Below, piece by piece: positions 37,699 through 46,774 of a stretch of DNA of 64,000 nucleotides. A program made the position numbers and the translations under genes. The notes beneath the pieces were generated by a model, which was given only the letters and a program-made list of their open reading frames with translations, was not told the DNA's origin and ran no database searches. Source of the DNA: Gimesia benthica (GTDB lineage Bacteria > Planctomycetota > Planctomycetia > Planctomycetales > Planctomycetaceae); contig NZ_CP043930.1 in NCBI RefSeq assembly GCF_009720525.1, forward strand, positions 5,902,001 to 5,966,000, in the 5' to 3' direction. The first letter of the stretch is position 1. Every line of letters starts with the position of its first letter.

Positions 37699-39579
37699 TC
37701 AGTCCAGATATTCCAAAAAATCCCCCAGATCCTCCGGCGCTGTGGCTGATTCTGCTAACGGCTGGGAGTCGTCGTTTCCGTCACCAGTGTCGACAACTCC
37801 ACTAATATCGCTTGTTTTCTGGTCAGATGTCGGCAGTCGACGTGTAGACTTAGTGAATAACTGAAATACTCGGGATGGCATCCCCTGTTTATTCGTGTCG
37901 ATGCTTGCCCACTCTCCAACGCTATTCTTAACCAGCTCATTCAATGCCGTTTCTGCATCCTCAGCAGTTCTGAATCCCCGCAAAGATCGCTGAACGTCTC
38001 TAGGCTTCACACTGCCGCCCTTTCGACGTACAAAGCGAATCAACCGTTTCTGCTGCTTCTGCTGTGGTGTCTCTTCAATGCCATCCTCAGAGCCGAACAG
38101 ACGGTATACGCGCTTCGATTCATTCTTAAACCACTCTGCCAGCTCGATAGCGTTAAGCATGGTCTCAGCGCTGACCTGATCAGGAATCCGGCTTTCAGTG
38201 ATATTCTGGACATAGTGGAAGATCAGAGAGAGCCTAAGCGGTATCTCTTCCAGCTTTGACCATTCAGCCGCAAGATCGCCATTCATGGTGAGAGCTTCGG
38301 CATTGTGCCACCTGTGGAACTTCTTATATTCCGTCTTGGCTTCATTGCTGAGATATATCGGGAGTGGATTGTATACGCCCGGCTCCGGTTCCTCTGGTTG
38401 TAGTTGGTCGAGCAGCTCGACAACGTGCATGAGCGCGTCTTTGATCTCATCCGGTATGCCTTTGCCCGGATACTGCTTCGCTGATCTATCGGGATAGAGC
38501 TTCAGGAACCGAGACATAAAACCGCTTTCACGATAGCTGCCGCACATGGTCCGCTTGTAGATTTCCGGCTGAATGGTCCCGCCAATGCAGATTGAGGAAT
38601 TAGGGACAAACAAATCGTTTGGATCATGCTTCCTGGCAACCTGAATCAATCCAAGGTTATACCCTTCCAGGAGCACAGCCTCATCAGATCCTTTTGAGCC
38701 GTTGTACTTGTTAAGATTGCTCATCAGCTTTGATAGCTCATCATTGATCAGGGGAACGCCTTTCCGGTTATGTTTGAGCATGTGAGCTAATCGCTCAAAA
38801 GTAACATCCCCCGCAATCTTATCCACAATGCGCGGCTCGTCCGGTTTCTCTGGCTCATCTGGTGGCTGGCCTTCACCTCTGGCAACTTCTTTGAGATATT
38901 CTTTCATCCTGATTTCATAGATCGCCTTTCGTTTGTCGTACTCCTCCAGCTTTTCAACATTCCTGATATGTGCTTTGGCCTGCAGCTTGTAGAGTGGAGC
39001 AGTTGCCAGCTTGAGAGCGGGGGATTTCATACTACCGCTGTTTGCGATTACAACGCTCCAGAGAGTCGCAGGAACACGCCAATCCCGAGTAGGCATCAGC
39101 ACCCGCGCCGCACCGATCAGGGAAGCCATGACGATTAACAACGGGCCTGCGATAAAGGAAAGATCACATTTGAGAGACTCGCTCCCGGCCATGACATAAT
39201 TTCTCATGACTGCAGGAAAGCAGTGAACTGGGAACGGCTGACACTCGACCTGCGTTTCATCGTCTCCGGTTTCGTCTTCTTCGCTGTCGTCGGTCTCATC
39301 CTGTGCTGGTTCATCATCGACCGGCTGGAATGGTGCAGCCTGGTCAATCAGTTGCTGTAGCGTCTCTTTCGGGCTGATTCCTTTCTGGCTGTTATCGTTC
39401 ATTTGATCTCTGATGTCGCGTCCGTTGGATTCTGTCACCGGCCCATCAGGAAAAGACAGACTGACCTCAGAGGCATACGGGAAAACAGACCGCGCGAACG
39501 CCTCCGCTCCGTCTCTGCCGGATATATCATTATCACCGAACACAATTACTTTCTTACCTTCAATCAGTTCCTTCAACAT
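37699..39579 (-). CDS. DUF3987 helicase-like protein with partial TOPRIM N-terminus
   Basis: A 626-residue replication protein. Residues 1-60 are the second half of a TOPRIM domain: 'GKKVIVFGDNDISGRDGAEA' has the metal-binding DxD-type strand. Residues about 130-500 form the DUF3987 (YfjI-like) ATPase/helicase region, with a Walker A-like loop 'IANSGSMKSPALK' near 180 and 'GVPLINDELSKLMSNL' near 275. The C-terminus ends in a winged-helix-like and acidic tail. In many phages and satellites the zinc ribbon, TOPRIM and DUF3987 parts are one chain of 800-900 residues. Here its ATG overlaps the end of the primase frame by seven bases, with AAAGGAG ten bases upstream. Likely role: origin opening and primer synthesis for the element. 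Confidence 0.85.
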   Translation of the reverse strand: MLKELIEGKKVIVFGDNDISGRDGAEAFARSVFPYASEVSLSFPDGPVTESNGRDIRDQMNDNSQKGISPKETLQQLIDQAAPFQPVDDEPAQDETDDSEEDETGDDETQVECQPFPVHCFPAVMRNYVMAGSESLKCDLSFIAGPLLIVMASLIGAARVLMPTRDWRVPATLWSVVIANSGSMKSPALKLATAPLYKLQAKAHIRNVEKLEEYDKRKAIYEIRMKEYLKEVARGEGQPPDEPEKPDEPRIVDKIAGDVTFERLAHMLKHNRKGVPLINDELSKLMSNLNKYNGSKGSDEAVLLEGYNLGLIQVARKHDPNDLFVPNSSICIGGTIQPEIYKRTMCGSYRESGFMSRFLKLYPDRSAKQYPGKGIPDEIKDALMHVVELLDQLQPEEPEPGVYNPLPIYLSNEAKTEYKKFHRWHNAEALTMNGDLAAEWSKLEEIPLRLSLIFHYVQNITESRIPDQVSAETMLNAIELAEWFKNESKRVYRLFGSEDGIEETPQQKQQKRLIRFVRRKGGSVKPRDVQRSLRGFRTAEDAETALNELVKNSVGEWASIDTNKQGMPSRVFQLFTKSTRRLPTSDQKTSDISGVVDTGDGNDDSQPLAESATAPEDLGDFLEYLD

Positions 39580-40367
39580 TTGATCGCCGCTCCTTTCGCG
39601 CCGCAGACGTTTGTGATCACTGTGAATCCTTCAGGCAGTTGTGAGTAGATCGCCAGTGCATCTGGTAGCCCTTCGGCCTTTATGACTGTCTCAGCAGATA
39701 GGAAAGACGCCCGATCACCAAAGAAAATTAGACCGTCTTTAGATCCTGCCAGAAGGTGAGTTTTCCTCTCTCCTGCCGTCTTGGTCGCTGGGAAGTGCTG
39801 ACCGTCAACCCGATACAGAATCCATGCTGACGGCTCACCAGTGCCGTTGTAAGCAGGGAACGCCACACACTCGAACCGCTCCGATTCTGGCCTCCATGCT
39901 GGCCAACTGCAGAGCTTAGCCCCTGCCGCCTCGACCGCTTCAGGTGTCGCTGGTGGCTTGTGTGCTGCCAGCTCGCTGAACTTGTCCCAGTCCTGATCCA
40001 GGATCTGTATCTGATCAATCAAAGGCTTCTTTTTGGCTGGTGGCTTCTGTTTCTTCACTGGCTGGGAGTGGGAAACATTCAGGTATTCCCCGATCCTGTT
40101 TACCGCTTCGGAAAATGAACACTCAAGCCACCATTGAACGGCTGAGATAACATCTCCATTCCCTTTATTGAAACACTGGTTACAGATCAGAAAGCCCTTT
40201 GCGGAATCGAACCGGCAACGGTCCTTGCCTCCGCACTTGGGGCATTCACAATGCTTGCCAGTAAGTGATTGAGCAGGCACCCCAAAATAGAGCAGAATTT
40301 CTTCCGCTCTACCTTGGGCCTGACTCACCACCGTATCCTTATCGTAGTGAGTCGTTTTCTGGATCAC
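39573..40367 (-). CDS. Zinc-ribbon primase with first half of a TOPRIM domain
   Basis: A 264-residue protein. Cysteines at 40, 42, 45, 62 and 65 ('HCECPKCGG', 'LICNQC') form the Prim_Zn_Ribbon of P4-alpha/phage-type primases. Residues about 140-250 hold the catalytic-core lead-in, and 'TVIKAEGLPDALAIYSQLPE' starts the TOPRIM fold with the catalytic Glu. The chain ends 'NVCGAKGAAIKC' exactly where the TOPRIM continues in the next frame as 'MLKELIEGKKVIVFGDND'. So the domain is divided between two overlapping frames (minus-strand ATGTTGA at 39573-39579). One extra base would join them. Either natural coupling, programmed frameshift or a mutation or assembly error explains this. It is itself coupled to the gene upstream by ATGA. 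Confidence 0.85.
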   Translation of the reverse strand: MIQKTTHYDKDTVVSQAQGRAEEILLYFGVPAQSLTGKHCECPKCGGKDRCRFDSAKGFLICNQCFNKGNGDVISAVQWWLECSFSEAVNRIGEYLNVSHSQPVKKQKPPAKKKPLIDQIQILDQDWDKFSELAAHKPPATPEAVEAAGAKLCSWPAWRPESERFECVAFPAYNGTGEPSAWILYRVDGQHFPATKTAGERKTHLLAGSKDGLIFFGDRASFLSAETVIKAEGLPDALAIYSQLPEGFTVITNVCGAKGAAIKC

Positions 40368-40777
40368 TCAGCACCTCCATCGAATCCCTGATTCAACTCG
40401 GATTCGTAAGCCTCTGGATTCTCCATCCTGAGAGCTTCCTTGTACTGCCCGATATTCTCAGCCAGATAGGACGCCCAGACCTTATTCAGCAACGCCAGAT
40501 CGTCTATGAACTCATCAACGCCGATCACACGCGGTTTGATTGCGTGTTGTGTCGTCATACAACGCCTGAACTGATGGAAGTCTTCGTGTTGATCGTAGTC
40601 CATTTGAACGTCTACGATTTCGAATGGTCGCACCGGATCACAGGAGAACTTGTTTTCATAGACGCGAACGCGAAGCACAACCGCTCCCCAGTCCGATTGA
40701 TCGACGAGCATTGCTACAACGTCGATCTCGCGTACTACAACCTGTTTTAACTCTGTTGAATTGATGTCTTTATTCAT
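40364..40777 (-). CDS. Element-encoded unknown protein coupled to primase
   Basis: A 137-residue acidic protein with a strong AAGGAGG ribosome site eight bases before the ATG. Its stop overlaps the primase start by four bases (ATGA), so the two are translationally coupled and probably act in one process. Sequence shows a beta-rich N-terminal half ('QVVVREIDVVAMLVDQSDWG', 'VVLRVRVYENKF') and a helical C-terminus ('LLNKVWASYLAENIGQYKEA'). No known motif. A replication accessory role is inferred from the coupling only. Confidence 0.65.
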   Translation of the reverse strand: MNKDINSTELKQVVVREIDVVAMLVDQSDWGAVVLRVRVYENKFSCDPVRPFEIVDVQMDYDQHEDFHQFRRCMTTQHAIKPRVIGVDEFIDDLALLNKVWASYLAENIGQYKEALRMENPEAYESELNQGFDGGAE

Positions 40778-40789
40778 GGTCGCACCTCC

Positions 40790-41095
40790 TTAAACCATCT
40801 CTGGGACTGCAGCAGTGATCAACTCACGCCATAAACGGGATCGAGTGGGGATACACTGTTCCTGCTCGATCTCTGGGACATAGGGGATTACCGCATGTTC
40901 CAGGGAAACGACCGTTTGAAACTGGGGATAAGAATAGAATTGACTCCCGGCCATAGTGGAATTGAGCGTAAAGAGAATGCCGGGAATGGTGAGACTGACG
41001 GACACTTCTGCAGGCTCTGTGCTCGTCAAGTAGATGGAGTGGAAAGTAAACCTGCTTTTCCGTAATGGGGTTGAGTTCTCTGAATTATTCAACAT
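40790..41095 (-). CDS. Element-encoded small unknown protein
   Basis: About 101 residues from the ATG at 41095; the frame is open further upstream, overlapping the next gene, so the start is chosen to avoid that overlap. It ends 12 bases before the ATG of the coupled unknown gene, inside which a ribosome site lies. Beta-rich sequence ('SRFTFHSIYLTSTEPAEVSV', 'QTVVSLEHAVIPYVPEIEQ') with no charged DNA-binding surface or membrane helix. Not recognised. It is likely part of the replication operon. Ribosome site is weak. Confidence 0.5.
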   Translation of the reverse strand: MLNNSENSTPLRKSRFTFHSIYLTSTEPAEVSVSLTIPGILFTLNSTMAGSQFYSYPQFQTVVSLEHAVIPYVPEIEQEQCIPTRSRLWRELITAAVPEMV

Positions 41096-41171
41096 AATGT
41101 AATTGTTCTTTCGTGTGTCCAATGGATACAAAGTTGCAACCCCGGAGCCTGCCCGCTCTGGGGTTGTTTCG

Positions 41172-41402
41172 TTATGCAGTCTTGCTGCCCAGTGATTCGA
41201 GATACTCAATAAAATCAGAGCCTTTCACGAATTTCCTATTTCCGGCCTGATGCATCTTCAGACCGCCTTTACGGGCGCTCCTCAATGCCCAGTCTTTCAG
41301 CCCAGACGCCTTTTTAAAGGCCTCGAGTGAATACAGCTTGTCCGGTTCAATCTCACCGACTGGAACCGCTTTTGATGTCTGCTGGCTTGCTGCCCTCACC
41401 AT
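41172..41402 (-). CDS. Excisionase/MerR-like small DNA-binding protein
   Basis: A 76-residue protein with AAGGAG eight bases before the ATG. The sequence 'LYSLEAFKKASGLKDWALRS' followed by 'ARKGGLKMHQAGNRKFVKGS' and 'FIEYLESLG' matches the winged helix of Xis/AlpA/MerR-like proteins: helix, helix, wing with Arg-Lys, last helix. Such proteins direct integrase to excise the element or regulate its early operon. It is the likely excisionase of the island, placed at the far end from the integrase gene. It could instead be an early regulator. Confidence 0.72.
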   Translation of the reverse strand: MVRAASQQTSKAVPVGEIEPDKLYSLEAFKKASGLKDWALRSARKGGLKMHQAGNRKFVKGSDFIEYLESLGSKTA

Positions 41403-41482
41403 GATTGAATCTCCTTACTTTTCGTTACTGAGGTTTACCGTTAATGGGCCTTTGTTGCCCCTGCGATACCCTCATTAAAACG

Positions 41483-41510
41483 AAAAAACCCCGCCTGAAA
41501 AGACGGGGTT
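41483..41510 (-). terminator. Rho-independent terminator between element genes
   Basis: Perfect 7-bp stem AACCCCG/CGGGGTT (41487-41493, 41504-41510) with a ten-base loop. On the minus strand it ends in six T, closing the transcript of the gene at 41554-42429 and separating it from the replication operon. Confidence 0.9.
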
Positions 41511-41553
41511 AATTCGGAAACGGCTATAGATTTACGTTCTGTTTACAAACTAT

Positions 41554-42429
41554 TTACATATGATCGGGATGCCACAACTCCTTCCATTTCCGGGCCATGT
41601 TCAACTTAGACAGCCACACTTTAGCAGCGGGGGTTCCTTCAAAGAACTTTCTGGCTAACTGGCTCTCTTTTCGGGGCTCCCAGTTGTCGCGTAGATGCAT
41701 GCACAGATCCAGTACATCACCCTCTGGTGATTTTTTTCGACTATTTACATTTTTTACATTCGATTCGGATGAAGAATCTAGCTGACTACTCTCTTCTTTC
41801 GACCTTAATATTTCCGAATCCAACTTACCTTTTTCATCTGCCGCAGAGAGATACCCGAACTTCTGCAGCTCAAACACTTCTTTCAGCTTGATGATAGTTT
41901 TAACGTTCAAGCCATATTCCGAGAGAAGACCAACATGGAATCGAATGTAATTATATTTGAACTCGTCTGCAGCTTCCTCTCCATGCTCTGCTTTGTGTTC
42001 ATCGTACAACTCACTCCTGTAAGCTTTATCAGAAAAGAATCCATGCCGCAGATTTGAAATCAATCTCAGCAGATGAATGAGCGCCTCTACTGCCGTATTG
42101 AATGTTTCCTTGTCAATCTCGACCTGATGCCGCTTGTACGATATCTGTTTGCCGTTTGCCCTCTTAATATCAACTACGACCTGTGACAACCCGGAGGAAT
42201 CAAAGTTATCTAGTGCTGCTTTTTCCCATGAATGATCTGTACAATCTGATGCGAACTCATCAAGTCTCATTCTGGTGGAGGCACATTCAACCGGATTCCG
42301 CTCGTCTCTCATGATGTCATCAATAAGAATCGAACTTAGCTTAAGCCTTCTGATTGAATGGGTGAACCATTTCTCCAGCCCGTTGAAGTCGCTCGTGTAC
42401 TTAACAGGCTGCTTGCTGCCTTCCGTCAT
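41554..42429 (-). CDS. Element-encoded protein of unknown function (291 residues)
   Basis: The ATG at 42429 has AAGGGA seven bases before it; an in-frame ATG at 42459 does not. The protein is charged and helical with short patterns such as 'FTHSIRRLKLSSILIDDIMR', 'ALIHLLRLISNLRHGFFSDK' and 'SQLARKFFEGTPAAKVWLSK'. A Ser/Glu/Asn-rich linker ('KEESSQLDSSSESNVKNVNS') joins two parts. No family is recognised. Being the first gene at the right end, alone in its own transcript and closed by a strong terminator, it is a good candidate for the element's master regulator or a defence/interference gene. That remains an inference. Confidence 0.65.
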   Translation of the reverse strand: MTEGSKQPVKYTSDFNGLEKWFTHSIRRLKLSSILIDDIMRDERNPVECASTRMRLDEFASDCTDHSWEKAALDNFDSSGLSQVVVDIKRANGKQISYKRHQVEIDKETFNTAVEALIHLLRLISNLRHGFFSDKAYRSELYDEHKAEHGEEAADEFKYNYIRFHVGLLSEYGLNVKTIIKLKEVFELQKFGYLSAADEKGKLDSEILRSKEESSQLDSSSESNVKNVNSRKKSPEGDVLDLCMHLRDNWEPRKESQLARKFFEGTPAAKVWLSKLNMARKWKELWHPDHM

Positions 42430-42542
42430 GTCATCATCCCTTAAGTCCGGGCTGGCCATCTCTGGTATGACGGATGATCTTTCACACCAGAGACGACCAA
42501 CGGGAGGGCTACTCCGCGCCCGGTCAAATCAAATATTCCAAC

Positions 42543-42566
42543 TGATCACTAGATTGATCAACACTC
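42543..42566. repeat. Right-end tandem repeat, candidate integrase arm sites
   Basis: TGATCACTAGAT followed by TGATCAACACTC, a 12-bp spaced pair like the tandem TGATCACTGAAT at 33027-33050. It lies 121 bases inside the right attachment site. Confidence 0.5.
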
Positions 42567-42686
42567 AGGCATCCGTACGCCTTTCAAGTATTATACAGGG
42601 ACTGTTCTCAGGATGCAGCAGAGGTTACAATACGTGCTGTTTCCTGTGATCGCCCTTCGGCTAAAATATGATTATCTGCGTTGTGT

Positions 42687-42733
42687 TGCTTTCCTAAAGC
42701 ATAGGTCGCAGGTTCGAACCCTGCCGGGGGTAT
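42687..42733 (+). repeat. Right attachment site, 47-bp copy of the tRNA-Arg 3' half
   Basis: Identical over 47 bases to 32912-32958. This is a tRNA fragment, not a functional tRNA gene, since the acceptor 5' side and D-arm are missing. It marks the right border of the island. Confidence 0.95.
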
Positions 42734-42789
42734 GTTTTCTCAGGGATGGCCGCTTAACCTTTCAGTCCGCTCTCAGAAGGATGCTTCCC

Positions 42790-43545
42790 ATGTCCAGGCT
42801 GTTCAACCTGTTTGTTCTTGGTCTCACAACAGTGGGAATTCTGTGTTCCAGCGTCTCTCTGCGGGCCGAAGAGAAAGCGAAAAGCTATTACCTGATCGGT
42901 AACTCTCTGACCTGGGATACCGCTCCGGCATTACTCGACGGCGATGTGCAGTGGCACGTGGATTGTGGCAAGAGCCTGCCTTATATCCATGAACACCCGG
43001 AACAACCTTGCGTCAAAACTTCGACTCTATGGCCGGCCGCCCTTAAGGAGAAGCAGTACGATCTGATCTCCGTACAACCGCACTACGGTTCCACACTCGC
43101 TGAAGATGTGGATACGATTTCCCAATGGATTGAGATGCAGCCCAAGGCGACCTTCATCATTCATACCGGCTGGGCGCGCAGTGCGACCCGGGAGGATGAA
43201 TACCAGAATCAGGAAATCTCGGGAAAACTGCAGCACAGCCCCGCATATATAAAGGCACTGCTGGCTGCGCTCCAGAAAAAATACCCGGAGCGGAAATTCA
43301 AACAGACTCATGCTATTGATCTGCTGGAGCAGGTCGATGTCGACATCAAATCCGGCAAGGCCCCCTTTGATCAGATTACAGACATCTACCGGGATGCGAT
43401 TCACATGAAACTCGATTCGGGCCGCTATCTGATGCATAACGCAATGCGGCATGCGATGGAACAGCCTCGCTCTGAAAAGGGCTATGAAAAGCTGGATCCG
43501 AAGACGAAACAGTACCTCAATCAGGTGCTGGATACACTCAACTGA
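42790..43545 (+). CDS. Secreted SGNH-like hydrolase
   Basis: A 251-residue exported protein. The ATG at 42790 is favoured since AGAAGGA ends eight bases before it, while the ATG at 42781 would overlap that site. A signal peptide covers residues 1-25 (ending 'VSLRAEE'). The mature start 'YYLIGNSLTWDTAPALL' holds the block I Gly-Asn-Ser of SGNH/GDSL esterases with the likely nucleophile Ser; the C-terminal 'DAIHMKLDSGRYLMHNAM' supplies a Asp-x-x-His, the expected catalytic pair. It may deacylate a cell-surface or environmental polysaccharide. First chromosomal gene after the island. Confidence 0.75.
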   Translation: MSRLFNLFVLGLTTVGILCSSVSLRAEEKAKSYYLIGNSLTWDTAPALLDGDVQWHVDCGKSLPYIHEHPEQPCVKTSTLWPAALKEKQYDLISVQPHYGSTLAEDVDTISQWIEMQPKATFIIHTGWARSATREDEYQNQEISGKLQHSPAYIKALLAALQKKYPERKFKQTHAIDLLEQVDVDIKSGKAPFDQITDIYRDAIHMKLDSGRYLMHNAMRHAMEQPRSEKGYEKLDPKTKQYLNQVLDTLN

Positions 43546-43552
43546 GCCGGTT

Positions 43553-44572
<1,020 letters not shown>

Positions 44573-44758
44573 TCAGTTTCAACGGTTGAATTACAGGCAA
44601 CATCGTAGCCCGTGGAAGAGGATTGTCAACAGCGTCCCCTCCGCTGAGACTTCGTTTTCAAGTCGACAGGTTGTAAGATAAAACCGTGTTTATGTGATAC
44701 CTCAGCTGGTCGATGCGACAATGTGCGTGAGGCCGGTTATTTTCTAAGGGATTCAAAG

Positions 44759-46090
44759 ATGTTGACGACAATGCAGAAGACGCTTTTGGTGATTCTGATT
44801 GGACTGTTTGGGGGAAATTACTCCGTCCTGATTGCCGCAGACTGGAAGGTCGGTCAGTCGCGGGTTGATATCACTCCTGCAAAAAACATCTGGCTGGCCG
44901 GTTATGCCTCCCGCAAGAAACCCGCACAAAGCACCCAGCATCCACTCTGGGCCAAAGCACTGGTGTTTGAAGACCCACAGGGACAACGGGCGGTGATTGT
45001 GACGACCGACCTGATTGGCCTGACCCGCGAGATCTCCGATGCGGTCTGCAAACGAGTCACCAACCAGACCGGAATCAGTCGTGCTCAAATTATGCTCAAT
45101 TCTTCGCACACGCATTGCAGCCCGGTCGTCAAGGGATGTGCTGCACTCGCTTACGATTTTACTCCAGAGCAGCAGAAGGACGTCGATGACTACGCGGAGA
45201 CACTGCAGGGAAAGCTGGTGAAAGTCATCGTAGAAGCCAGGCAATCGCTTGAGCCAGCTAATCTCAGCTTTGGAGAAGAGAAGGCCACCTTTGCGATTAA
45301 CCGTCGTGGACGGATCAATCCGGATGGCCCCGTCGATCACAGTGTGCCTGTTTTGAAGGTGACAGACAGCGAAGGCAAACTGCGGGCAATTCTGTTTGGC
45401 TACGCCTGTCATAATACCACAATTGCCCTGTTTGAATTTTGTGGCGATTACGCCGGCTTTGCACAAATTGCGCTTGAGAAACAGTATCCGGGGACGTTGG
45501 CCTTGTTCATGCTTGGTTGTGGAGGCGATGCCAACCCGCATCCCCGGGGCACGATGGAACTGGCCGAACAGCACGGGACGGCACTGGCCCAGGCGGTCAG
45601 CCGAGCGGTAGAACAGAAGCTTGATCCCGTTCGTGGACCGCTGACTGTCCGGTTTCAACGTACCGATCTCCCCTTTGTAGCGCCTCCCTCAAAAGCAGAA
45701 CTCGAATCACAAAAAGGGAAGGGAGATGTCTACACCCAGCGGCTGACGGATTACCTGCTGGGACAACTGAAAGAGCAGGGCAGCATTCCCAAGTCGTATC
45801 CTTTCTCAGCGCAGATCTTTGAGTTCGGAGGGGATCTGACTCTGATCGGTCTGGGAGGGGAAACGGTGATCGACTATGCCATTCGTCTGCACGAAGAAAT
45901 CGCTGTGAAACATCTCTGGGTAGCCGGTTATTGTAACGAGGTCTTCGCTTATGTCCCCTCCGAACGAGTACTGAAAGAAGGGGGCTATGAGGGCGGTGGA
46001 GCGATGAAATATTTCGGCTGGCACGGACCTTTTCAGCCTGGTGTTGAAGATCGAATTATCAAACTCATTCAGACCATGCTTGCTCAATAA
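44759..46090 (+). CDS. Neutral/alkaline ceramidase-family secreted protein
   Basis: A 443-residue protein. The ATG at 44759 has AAGGGA ten bases before it; an upstream in-frame ATG at 44723 does not. Signal peptide at residues 1-27. The N-terminal 'KVGQSRVDITPAKNIWLAGY' and 'IMLNSSHTHCSPVV' (metal His in SHTH) are the signature of the neutral/alkaline non-lysosomal ceramidase family. Bacterial members with this N-terminal domain only, as here, are widespread in planctomycetes and may act on other amides. The His-rich 'GYACHNTTI' and 'GCGGDANPHPRG' blocks further support the fold. Substrate unknown. Alone in its transcript. Confidence 0.85.
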   Translation: MLTTMQKTLLVILIGLFGGNYSVLIAADWKVGQSRVDITPAKNIWLAGYASRKKPAQSTQHPLWAKALVFEDPQGQRAVIVTTDLIGLTREISDAVCKRVTNQTGISRAQIMLNSSHTHCSPVVKGCAALAYDFTPEQQKDVDDYAETLQGKLVKVIVEARQSLEPANLSFGEEKATFAINRRGRINPDGPVDHSVPVLKVTDSEGKLRAILFGYACHNTTIALFEFCGDYAGFAQIALEKQYPGTLALFMLGCGGDANPHPRGTMELAEQHGTALAQAVSRAVEQKLDPVRGPLTVRFQRTDLPFVAPPSKAELESQKGKGDVYTQRLTDYLLGQLKEQGSIPKSYPFSAQIFEFGGDLTLIGLGGETVIDYAIRLHEEIAVKHLWVAGYCNEVFAYVPSERVLKEGGYEGGGAMKYFGWHGPFQPGVEDRIIKLIQTMLAQ

Positions 46091-46774
46091 GACTGTCCCG
46101 CTCGTCTCACTGCTCTGATTTCACGGTCCGTATTTCGGTTCGTATTATTGGTTCCCATCAGAAATCTGTTCTCACATTCTGTTGTTCTTTTACGTAAGAA
46201 TACCAGTGGGTTAGATCCTGATTTATCGTAAGAGAGAACAGGGGAAATTCACTGTCTAATGCGAGAAGGGTCGCTTCGTTCAGCTACTTAAGTTTGAAAT
46301 TCCGCTTGAGTTGTTGCTTCAGGATAGAGTTCTCTAACTGATTATCAGGCAGCCACTTATCCGAGATCGTTAAAGTCCTTAAAGAAGCCGACAAGACGCT
46401 CCGTTTAAGATTGGTATTGTCTCGATCTGAGGCGTGGGAAATAATGGTATTGCTCGAAACATGATATTCGGTCTCTAACATTCCTGTGTGGCATGCCCTG
46501 AAACCAATCGAGTCACGTCCACACGAACATCCCTTTTAACAATTTGGTGTTGGCCATGGATGGTCCTGTAAATAACCTCATTTCGTTTTTCATAATGAAT
46601 GAGGGAACTATCCCTGCGCAGTTTGTGTCTCTTGGATGATTAATTTTCGGTCTATGTGAAAGGCAGAAGCACTCGAAAAAGCCCTTATTCAAATCAAAAT
46701 CAATTACCTCGAACTAATTGGCCTTCCACGAGAATTGCAAGAAAGCAAGTCGTGACGCCAGGAGGAGGAGTCCC
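46091..46774. other. Long intergenic region upstream of prkA
   Basis: 684 bases. A 65-codon frame lies on the minus strand at 46284-46481 with no ribosome site or known motif, so it is not called. The region must hold the promoter of the prkA operon; no clear sigma-70 or sigma-54 elements stand out, although a TGGCAT at 46491 recalls half of a sigma-54 site. Otherwise nothing is recognised. Confidence 0.45.

Larger units (their letters stand above)
32912..42733 (-). mobile_element. Integrative element in tRNA-Arg, phage-satellite-like
   Basis: A 9.8-kb unit between 47-bp direct repeats. Genes inside, all minus strand: integrase, unknown proteins, P27-type small terminase, HNH nuclease, Nu1-like small terminase, DUF3987 helicase-like protein, zinc-ribbon/TOPRIM primase, three small unknowns and an excisionase-like HTH protein. 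It lacks large terminase, portal, capsid and tail genes. This pattern, replication plus packaging-redirection genes, is that of phage-inducible chromosomal islands (PICIs). Element boundaries are seen in the sequence; its life style is inferred. Confidence 0.85.

Noticed and set aside
39614-39626. TGATCACTGTGAAT inside the primase gene resembling the arm repeats
   Set aside because: Single, imperfect and within coding sequence.
42687-42733. A second tRNA-Arg gene
   Set aside because: Only the 3' half is present; it is the right att site, not a full tRNA.
46284-46481. A 65-codon frame on the minus strand in the prkA upstream region
   Set aside because: No ribosome site or known motif; could be chance in a 684-base gap.
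46491-46505. Sigma-54 promoter for prkA
   Set aside because: TGGCAT is present but the TTGC half at the right spacing is missing.
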